A DNA stretch of 11,439 bases from Hondaea fermentalgiana (Eukaryota > Sar > Bigyra > Thraustochytrida > Thraustochytriidae): contig NPFB01000104.1 in NCBI GenBank assembly GCA_014084085.1, positions 142,791 to 154,229 on the forward strand, given 5' to 3'. Of the stretch, positions 1 to 6,334 are shown one piece after another. A program made the position numbers and the translations under genes. The notes beneath the pieces were generated by a model. The model saw nothing but the letters and a program-made list of their open reading frames with translations, did no database searches and had not been told where the DNA came from. The stretch's first letter is position 1, and each line of letters starts with the position of its first letter.

Positions 1-70
1 CGGGAGCGGCGCAGGGGAGGGCGCCCCGGAGAGCCCGCCCCGCCGCGACGGGCGCGCGGCGGGCGTGGAG

Positions 71-229
71 ATGGGCGGGCGGGCATGCAGGGGATGGATG
101 GAATGGAGGTCGAGACCCGGCCAGCCAGCCAGCCAGCGAGACGAACCCGCGGGCCTCATCCTCGACGCGGCCACGGCGGGGGGCGGCGAAAGGCTCGAAA
201 CCGCGCGGGAAGATGGAAATGGAAAAATT
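71..229 (+). other. Candidate first coding exon of the CCT-motif gene
   Basis: An ATG at 71 opens a frame that is the same frame as the large downstream gene and runs to a TGA at 233-235. The frame is also open leftward to the window edge, so the exon could start outside the window. The predicted 53 residues are Gly/Arg-rich and end in DGNGKI. A GTATGA donor-like sequence begins at 230, just before the stop. Joining to 287 would give a protein of about 1,551 residues. This is inference: the segment is extremely GC-rich, where open frames occur by chance, and it contains a (CCAG)4 run at 121-136. It could equally be 5' UTR. Confidence 0.3.
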
Positions 230-286
230 GTATGATCTTGAAAACTCATGTCGAAGAAATACCTCTCGCTCTCGTAACGAACGCAG
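230..286 (+). other. Candidate 57-nt spliceosomal intron
   Basis: The segment begins GTATGA and ends CGCAG. A pyrimidine-rich stretch lies at 261-274, followed by CTCGTAAC (branch-site-like), about 8 nt before the acceptor. It is visibly more AT-rich than the preceding 229 bases. Its length is a multiple of three, and removing it deletes both in-frame stops (TGA 233, TAA 275), which would connect the frame from 71 to the long frame at 287. Other in-frame acceptors (AG ending at 301, 313, 319 or 328) are possible. No transcript evidence is available. Confidence 0.35.
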
Positions 287-541
287 CCAGGCAACGGCGA
301 GACCCCGTCGAAGAACAAGGTGTCAAAGAAGAAGAGCAGCGGCGAGGCCCCGCTAGATAACAAGGTGTCAAAAACAAAACACGAAGTGCGGCGGCAAGAC
401 CCCGAAACGCTCGAACCAGAGACTAGCACTTGTACGCAGAGCCGCGCAAGGCGCGACCCACAGCAGGCCGCACTTGGCACCTCTTTCGAGGCGAACAAGC
501 CGGGAGGTCCCGGCGCAAGTCCGCGCTGGAGCGCAGTTCAC
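287..541 (+). other. Probable coding extension upstream of the first in-frame ATG of the CCT gene
   Basis: The frame of the CCT gene is open from 278 to 4783, but its first ATG is at 542. The open part before that ATG looks coding. It encodes GPGASPRWSAV at 506-538, matching GPATSPRLSAV at 656-688 inside the gene, with mostly different synonymous codons. It also holds an in-frame repeat of NKVSK (nucleotides 314-327 and 359-372, a 14-bp identical stretch 45 bp apart). No ATG lies between 278 and 542, so translation must enter by splicing or by a non-AUG start. Confidence 0.5.
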
Positions 542-3500
542 ATGTCCAGCTTGCTAGAGGTGGGCGACTTCAACGGCGCCTACAGCACAGGTCTTCGAGG
601 TTCGCTCACCAATCTCGAAAATCTCTCGTCTGATGAAGAAGAAGAGGATAACATGGGTCCAGCCACGTCACCCCGTCTCTCCGCCGTGGACACGATTGAA
701 ATGATCCTCGCGCAGGGTGGCGTTCTCAACTTTGTTGAGGAGGGCGACGAGTCCATGCTTGATGTTCCCCTCGAGGCGAATGGGTCGGGAAATCTCAATC
801 TCGACCAAGCAACCTCTTCTGCGGCGAGCGGGACCTCGTCGACGTCAAACGGGACTTCCGGCACGAACGCATCGTCAACCTCGACCGCTTTGAGTAGCGA
901 GATCGCTTCGCGGGCGCGAGAAGCCGCACGGCAACGGGCATCTTCGTTGTGCTCTCTATCGAGCATCTCGTCGGCGTTCTCTGCCTTCCCTGTGCCCTTG
1001 CAACCGCTGGACCGGCGAAGATCCCGAGCTTCGGACTTGCTGCCCAAGACAAGTCCGATCAAGGCTAGACTGAGTGATTTTCGTGACGATCTGGCGGATG
1101 ACAAGTCTCCCGAGATGTCGTTACAGACCTCCCTCGCATTGCCACCACAGTCAGCGGACAGTGGTGACAATATTCTCACGACCAAGGCGCGAAGCGGATC
1201 AAGCAGCAGTTCCTGCTCGTTGTTGAGTCTCGACTCGATGAATGGCAGCCTGCTGAGTCTCGGAACGCCCACGCTTACCGGCTCACGTTTCTCAATGATC
1301 CCCAAGCCGCCGTCCGTCCTCTTGGATTTTCCGGATGAAACAGTGGCCGATGTCGCAGCTTCCGTGCCTCGGGATCGCTCAAGTAGTATCTTCTCCTTTG
1401 CCTCAATTCGTTCGCGAGGCAGGTCTTTTGACTGGGTACAAGAGACGGACTTTGAGTGCTCGCCTCCATCGCCCTCGACGCGGACGCGCCCACGCGGTTA
1501 CAGCCTCGAGTTCTCGATGCTACCCACATCCTTGATTGAATTAACACAGCCGAATCAGCGCGTCGAGGACGACTGGGATATTCTCGAAGAGGAGGAGATC
1601 GAAAACCTTACGGATGGGAAACCTGCATCTTCCTCATCTTCGTCGTCGTCGTCGTCCTCCTCCTCGCTGGCAAATGCTGCTGCGAACGGAAACCCGAAAC
1701 GTGTCAAGCTACGCTTTTCCCAGCATAGTGGTGCGCTCGCGGAGCGTGAGACTGCCATTTATAAATCGCGCATGTCGTCGGCTGCCTTTTCTCGAGGCAA
1801 AAGACCACGATCCATCCCGACCATGACACAGCGAGTACCTCCTCTGTACAAGACAGTGCCGGCCCGTGCCACGATGCCGACGCGGAACAAGCAGATGCTC
1901 GTGTATCTTCGCGTGGCCACGGATGCCTACCCTGATGAGTCAGAGTCCTCGTCTGACTCGGAATCGGATTCGGAGGCGCTGATGACGACTTCAATTCCGC
2001 GTGTGACCTCGAAGCCAAAGGGCAAGGCGATAAAGGGTAGCAAGCTTAAGACCTCGAAGAGCAAGTCTGGCAAGTCCAAGACGAATGCCGTGGGTTCATT
2101 GGCTTCTACCTCGTCCAAGGCCTCGATGGCATCCACTTCTTCATCATCTTCTGCTGCATCTTCCTTCAAAGCAAAGAGCAAGGTTAGCGATCCGTACGCG
2201 GCAGCTGCGGCTGCTGCCTCGAATGGAAGAAACGGCGCGGCGGCTACCTCAGCATCTCCTGCTCATGCTCTTAAATCTGCGGCAGCGCCCCCTGGTGCTG
2301 CAAATCCCTTGCGCAAGGCGTCGAGCGAATCCGTGGGGCACCCTATTCCCATTGTCAAGAAACAGCACCCCCAGCCGAAACAGCCTTCCCCACAACAACC
2401 TGCAATGGCCAAGCCTGCTGTAGCGGCACCTCCGTCGCATCGGCCAATGTGCTCTCCGCCAAGCTTTTCGCTCGCTGCGCGCATGGCGAACCGCAATGCT
2501 ACGATCGGCTCGTTGACCATGGAACAGCGCCGTCGTCGAATCGAAAAGTTTCTTGAAAAGCGCAAGCGCCGCGTGTGGCTCAAGCGTGTCAAGTATGGAT
2601 GTCGCAAGGCCTTGGCCGACTCCCGTCCACGTGTCAAGGGTCGCTTCGTCCCGCGCCATGTGCAGAATCAAGTGTTGGCGGATCAGAGTCCCAGGACTGC
2701 TGCGGCAAGTCCAATGCAGCAACAGATGCAATCACAGTCTGCTGTGGGAAGTGCTGCTGCGTCAATGATGAAAGGTGCTGGAAGCAAGGGTCTCAAGACA
2801 ATGCCTGGTTCGATGCATGCAAAGCACGGCGGCGTCGGCCCGGCCTCGAGCATGGGTGCAGGTCGTCCGATGATGGGAGGCGTCAAGTCTGCTGGAGTTA
2901 TGCGTCCTGGCGTCGGTGTTCAAGGCTCGGTACAAGGACATCGTGTTGGTGCCATGCACCACGGTGCTGGAGGCGTTGCGCCTCCAGCAGTGCGTTACCG
3001 TCACCCGGTTGCACCGCAGCAGAACTCGTCGCGAATGTCTGTTCCTGCGCAGGCGCAAGCGCAGGCGGGCGGGCGCGTGCGTCAGTCGGTTCCTCAAGGC
3101 GTGTCGCACTTGCAGCAACAGCAGCAACAGCAGCAGCAATCGCAGCAGCGTTACAAATTGCAGCATCAGCAGTCTCAGAGTCAACAACACCAGCATCAGC
3201 GCTATGCCTCTGGAGCAAAATTAAGCTCTGCGCCCTACCAAACGGGTGGTGTTGCCCCCAAGGCTGTCCCTGCCGCCACGTCTTCGAAAATGTCACAGTT
3301 GCAGCATTCCTCTCTTCAACCACAACAGCAGCAACAACGCAGCACAGGACCGGGTGCAATGAACGGTGCTCGTCCTGGTTCCGCACCCATGGCTTCGCGC
3401 GTGGGCAGCGCGCCTGCAAGCACTACTAAAGCGTCTCCCTCCTTTGCAGTCGCGCGCAAGAGCGTGGGACCTGCCTCTGTGCAAAATGGCGCAAAAATGG

Positions 3501-4783
3501 CGGGAGCACCAAATGCTGCGTTTAACCGGAATACAAACGGTGTTACAAGGGCGACGCAGCCGGCCGCTCTTGGCGCACAAAATGGTGTCAAACCCGGAAT
3601 GGCTTCTTCGACGCCGGCGGCAGCTGTGGCGACGAACAAGAGTGCAAGTGCCAAGCAAGAAGCAACTGCGCCGTCCGGCAATGGGACGACGGTGAACCCT
3701 CGTACGGGCAAGTTGAATGCTCCTTTACGTGCAGCCACGGGAATCATGTCGCGCGCTCCTCAAGCTTCGCAGAACCGCCCAGCGCCGTCGAGCAATGCGC
3801 GGTCGTCGACGCCCTCTGGCACGACTCCCTCTTCTCGGGGAGCCGTTCCGGGCTCAAATGGCAATGCCCGAAGCGCCGCAGGTCCCGTCAATGGCGCCGC
3901 AGGTGCTGGTGGCAACGGTGGTAATCGTAGCAATGGTGGCGGAGCTGGCGGCAACGGAGGTCCCACTCGCCCCACCTCTGGGCTCAGACCGGGATGCGTT
4001 GTGAACAACAATGGCGCCAGGACGTTCACATCGCAAGACCGGGATGGAACCAGGTACATTACGACAGTAACACCGAGCGGAACGCGTACAACGACGATGA
4101 TTTGCCCGAACGGTGAGCGACGCATTACAACGACTGCGTCAAGTGGTGCGCGTACGATTACCAGCATTGATAAATATGGAAATCGTAAGACCGTCAAGAT
4201 GATGCCAGCTCCCCGCGTGAGCAAGACTGGAGGCGCTGCGGGGTCTGCTACTAAGGTGACGACGACGCGTGTTCCTGCTGGAACTGCCACGACGCCTTCC
4301 AAGACTAGTTCGTCCGCATCGGTTTCGGGCGGAGCGGGCTATGTTACACCCGTAAAGTCGGAGGTTCGTCGCGTGGTTGCTGCTTCAGCACCTCGGCCTG
4401 TAAAGCCCGGAGTCTCGGTCGGCGCGCCAGGATCGGCACCTCCACGCCAGCGTTTGAATGCTCCTCTTGCTATGGCGCGCACTGTTACGAATGGACGGCC
4501 TGTGGCATCATCTAATGCACCTCCTCAGCATACTTCTTCCTCAGCCGCAACTGCTGTTGTTGCTTCTTCTTCATCAACTTCTTCTTCTTCTTCGTCGTCA
4601 TCATCAGTGGTTCCTCCTGCCCAAGTCCGTTCGAATGCACCGGCAACTTCCTCTGTACCTGCACCGGCTCCTCCAAATGGATCGCGAGTCCCTTCACAGT
4701 CTGTGGCTCGAAATGGTACTTTGGGCAATGGAAAGGCTACAGGTCCTTTGAGCACCTCGACATCTACTCCGAAGAAGAATTAA
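542..4783 (+). CDS. Large low-complexity protein with a central CCT motif, putative transcriptional regulator
   Basis: The frame from the first ATG gives 1,413 residues ending in TAA. The true N-terminus probably lies upstream (see 287-541), and this ATG has a C at -3, a weak context. Residues 663-703 match the CCT motif of the CONSTANS/TOC1 family: a run of basic residues, EKRKRRVWLKRVKYGCRKALA, then SRPRVKGRFV. In plants this motif acts in the nucleus, binding DNA with NF-YB/NF-YC or other partners. That this protein does so is inference. No B-box, GATA or response-regulator domain is visible. The rest looks disordered: Ser-rich N-terminal third with acidic clusters, Ser runs at 363-375 and 1342-1356, a nine-Gln run at 858-866 within a Q/H-rich segment, Ala, Gly and Asn-rich stretches, and a patterned 11-residue repeat block at 1158-1223. 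The gene converges on the TBC gene. Confidence 0.85.
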   Translation: MSSLLEVGDFNGAYSTGLRGSLTNLENLSSDEEEEDNMGPATSPRLSAVDTIEMILAQGGVLNFVEEGDESMLDVPLEANGSGNLNLDQATSSAASGTSSTSNGTSGTNASSTSTALSSEIASRAREAARQRASSLCSLSSISSAFSAFPVPLQPLDRRRSRASDLLPKTSPIKARLSDFRDDLADDKSPEMSLQTSLALPPQSADSGDNILTTKARSGSSSSSCSLLSLDSMNGSLLSLGTPTLTGSRFSMIPKPPSVLLDFPDETVADVAASVPRDRSSSIFSFASIRSRGRSFDWVQETDFECSPPSPSTRTRPRGYSLEFSMLPTSLIELTQPNQRVEDDWDILEEEEIENLTDGKPASSSSSSSSSSSSSLANAAANGNPKRVKLRFSQHSGALAERETAIYKSRMSSAAFSRGKRPRSIPTMTQRVPPLYKTVPARATMPTRNKQMLVYLRVATDAYPDESESSSDSESDSEALMTTSIPRVTSKPKGKAIKGSKLKTSKSKSGKSKTNAVGSLASTSSKASMASTSSSSSAASSFKAKSKVSDPYAAAAAAASNGRNGAAATSASPAHALKSAAAPPGAANPLRKASSESVGHPIPIVKKQHPQPKQPSPQQPAMAKPAVAAPPSHRPMCSPPSFSLAARMANRNATIGSLTMEQRRRRIEKFLEKRKRRVWLKRVKYGCRKALADSRPRVKGRFVPRHVQNQVLADQSPRTAAASPMQQQMQSQSAVGSAAASMMKGAGSKGLKTMPGSMHAKHGGVGPASSMGAGRPMMGGVKSAGVMRPGVGVQGSVQGHRVGAMHHGAGGVAPPAVRYRHPVAPQQNSSRMSVPAQAQAQAGGRVRQSVPQGVSHLQQQQQQQQQSQQRYKLQHQQSQSQQHQHQRYASGAKLSSAPYQTGGVAPKAVPAATSSKMSQLQHSSLQPQQQQQRSTGPGAMNGARPGSAPMASRVGSAPASTTKASPSFAVARKSVGPASVQNGAKMAGAPNAAFNRNTNGVTRATQPAALGAQNGVKPGMASSTPAAAVATNKSASAKQEATAPSGNGTTVNPRTGKLNAPLRAATGIMSRAPQASQNRPAPSSNARSSTPSGTTPSSRGAVPGSNGNARSAAGPVNGAAGAGGNGGNRSNGGGAGGNGGPTRPTSGLRPGCVVNNNGARTFTSQDRDGTRYITTVTPSGTRTTTMICPNGERRITTTASSGARTITSIDKYGNRKTVKMMPAPRVSKTGGAAGSATKVTTTRVPAGTATTPSKTSSSASVSGGAGYVTPVKSEVRRVVAASAPRPVKPGVSVGAPGSAPPRQRLNAPLAMARTVTNGRPVASSNAPPQHTSSSAATAVVASSSSTSSSSSSSSSVVPPAQVRSNAPATSSVPAPAPPNGSRVPSQSVARNGTLGNGKATGPLSTSTSTPKKN
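1628..1666 (+). repeat. Poly-serine run in the CCT protein
   Basis: Thirteen consecutive Ser codons, with a TCG core and TCC/TCT/TCA at the edges. The mixed codons suggest selection or age rather than a fresh microsatellite expansion. It follows an acidic segment (EEEEIENL). Confidence 0.9.
2528..2650 (+). other. CCT motif (CONSTANS/CO-like/TOC1 type)
   Basis: This encodes residues about 663-703, counted from the ATG at 542. Hallmarks are the basic start RRRRIEKFLEKRKRR, the aromatic/basic core WLKRVKYGCRKALA, and the very conserved tail RPRVKGRF. All of the usual anchor positions (the Arg/Lys-rich helix, Y, R-K-x-L-A, R-P-R-V-K-G-R-F) are present, so the fold is likely intact. The only notable change is Gly-Cys where many plant motifs have Ala-Ser. 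Confidence 0.88.
3113..3139 (+). repeat. Poly-glutamine run in the CCT protein
   Basis: Nine consecutive Gln codons (CAG with interspersed CAA), inside a longer Q/H/S-rich stretch to about 3200. Such regions are common in transcriptional regulators. Confidence 0.9.
4013..4210 (+). repeat. Six tandem 11-residue repeats, consensus G-x-R-x-[IT]-T-x(5)
   Basis: Six contiguous 33-nt units encode residues 1158-1223: GARTFTSQDRD, GTRYITTVTPS, GTRTTTMICPN, GERRITTTASS, GARTITSIDKY, GNRKTVKMMPA. Gly at position 1 and Arg at position 3 are invariant, and Thr occupies position 5 or 6 in every unit. The units are diverged in DNA sequence, so this is protein-level repetition. Alternating polar/hydrophobic residues and a Gly-started turn suggest short beta strands, as in solenoid or beta-hairpin repeats. 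That fold is inference. I do not recognise a named family. Confidence 0.8.
4565..4609 (+). repeat. C-terminal poly-serine run in the CCT protein
   Basis: Fifteen codons: four Ser, one Thr, then ten Ser, using TCT, TCA and TCG. They are flanked by Ala/Val-rich and Pro-rich disordered sequence. Confidence 0.9.
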
Positions 4784-4953
4784 TCGAGTTTCTATTCATT
4801 CTGCATCATAATTTTGATTCTCTCCCTTTTGTCTGTTTGCGGTCTGCATGCAATTGACTGACTGGCTTACGGCGAAAAGATGAACAAACCAAACTTGGGT
4901 TTACCGCCGAGAGACGAGACGACCAAAGTCAGCCAGCCTCGAGTGTCGAGTTC

Positions 4954-4987
4954 TTGGGCTCTTGTCTTCTTTTATCAAAGAGCCCAA
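4954..4987. repeat. Perfect inverted repeat (10-bp arms, 14-nt loop)
   Basis: TTGGGCTCTT at 4954-4963 pairs exactly with AAGAGCCCAA at 4978-4987. The loop is pyrimidine-rich on the + strand. Because it is palindromic, it could form in the 3' UTR of either converging transcript. A role in 3'-end formation or transcript stability is inference. Confidence 0.6.
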
Positions 4988-5112
4988 TGATTTTTTCTCC
5001 GCCCCAAGGTTGGTCGAGAGCGTTCCTGCTCGTGACTTCTTACAGCACGGGACGCGAAAAGAATCGTGAGGCAGTAAAAAAGGTTGTTGCGAGAACACAA
5101 GGGGAAAGTATA

Positions 5113-5118
5113 AATAAA
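5113..5118 (+). terminator. Possible polyadenylation signal of the CCT gene
   Basis: AATAAA 329 nt after the stop codon, in the TATAAATAAAAT context. It could serve the CCT gene, but the spacing is long, and many protists do not use a strict AATAAA, so this is weak. Confidence 0.3.
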
Positions 5119-5182
5119 ATTGATTGGCTTGGTTACACGAAAGGAGAAAGTCGTCTGTTGACTCGCTTGTTGGCAAAGAGAG

Positions 5183-6299
5183 CTAGCGCTTGGCATACAT
5201 GGAGTGCAAGGAGCTCAAAAGCTTGTCCTCGCGGTCCTTGTATTTCGCTAAGAGGGCGTCCACTTGTCCGAGCTGCGACGGATTCCAAACTGTGTAGAAC
5301 TCGACGAGCTCGGCACGAAAGTCTCTGAACAAGTGAGGCCGCGAGGGCGTGTCAGACGGGGGGTCACTATCAGCATCGGCTGCCGCATCGCGGTCGGCAA
5401 TAGCTGCAGGGGTGTTTGTTTGGTTTGAACTGGGCGTAGAAGGTCCTGGAAAAGGATTGGCCGACGACGATGGGCGAGCGGCTGGCCTCGATTGCGTGCG
5501 AGCGGCAACAAAGGCCTCGACGTCGCAAATCATGCGCAAGATTCCATCTTCGGAAGCCACGGCTTCCGCAGATGCGGTGGGCTGGTCGAGAACGGAGCGC
5601 GATGAGCGCGGTGCCCAAAACCCGTGTAGAGAGGCCTCTTTGGCATTGAAAAGAGGTCTTACTGCATCGTAGCGTGCCTCGCGCGGTGCCTGTGCAGGGT
5701 CTCTGAGCGTGAAGCGACGCTGAAGACACTGCTCGCATGCGCAGGTGGTCTCCGGGGGCGCGACGTTATCGAAAGGGTGATGGTCGCATTTGACCTGGTA
5801 GCTTCGCCAGCTGCTATCATCACAGGGACAGGAGCGTAGAACGTGGTGACAATTGCCACACACGGGCACTGCATGTTTGAACTCTGGGAGGAGCTGTCTG
5901 CGTGTAAAAGTGCATGCAGAGCAGCACATAAAGTTGCATCTGCGACATTGTAGCTTGCGTACTCCAAGCAACATACTTTTGCAGTTGACGCAGTGCCAGG
6001 TGTTGGACCCAAGGGGAACGTCGAGAATCACTTGACGTGGAGCTGGAAGCGCGGCGCATTGAGCACAGAGATCACCGTCCCAGGGGTTGCGCTTGTCGCT
6101 GGCACGAGGCACGGCCTCCTCCCAATCGGGCGTGATGCTGTCGATGATGGATGCCATGAAAGACACTTTGCCTTGCGGCGCAAGGCGGTGAAGCAGGCGA
6201 CCGCAAGCAAGACAAACATCCCCTTGGAGCACGCGTTCGAGAGCAGAAGGTGTCTGAGCGTTTGCATTGGCGGACTGTTTGGCGGAAGAAGAAGAAGAA

Positions 6300-6334
<35 letters not shown>

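Larger units (their letters stand above)
4784..5182. other. Convergent intergenic region (3' ends of the CCT and TBC genes)
   Basis: 399 bp lie between the TAA of the + gene and the TAG of the - gene. I see no credible gene in it; short open frames here overlap the end of the TBC gene on the opposite strand. It holds a perfect inverted repeat (4954-4987), a + strand AATAAA (5113-5118), and AT-richer stretches expected of 3' UTRs. No AATAAA is seen on the - strand. Confidence 0.8.

Noticed and set aside
85..360. 91-codon open frame with an ATG at 85
   Set aside because: It is in a different frame from the probable coding frame here, in very GC-rich DNA, and has no recognisable product. It could at most be an upstream ORF.
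320..541. Starting the CCT gene at 320
   Set aside because: The codon at 320 is GTG, not a normal eukaryotic start. The region is probably coding, but entered from an upstream exon.
580..1305. 241-codon open frame on the - strand
   Set aside because: Lies wholly antisense to the CCT gene; a shadow of its Ser-rich codons with no family features.
2575..3429. 284-codon open frame on the + strand, Cys/Ala-rich
   Set aside because: Out-of-frame shadow inside the CCT gene, covering the CCT motif and Q-rich coding sequence.
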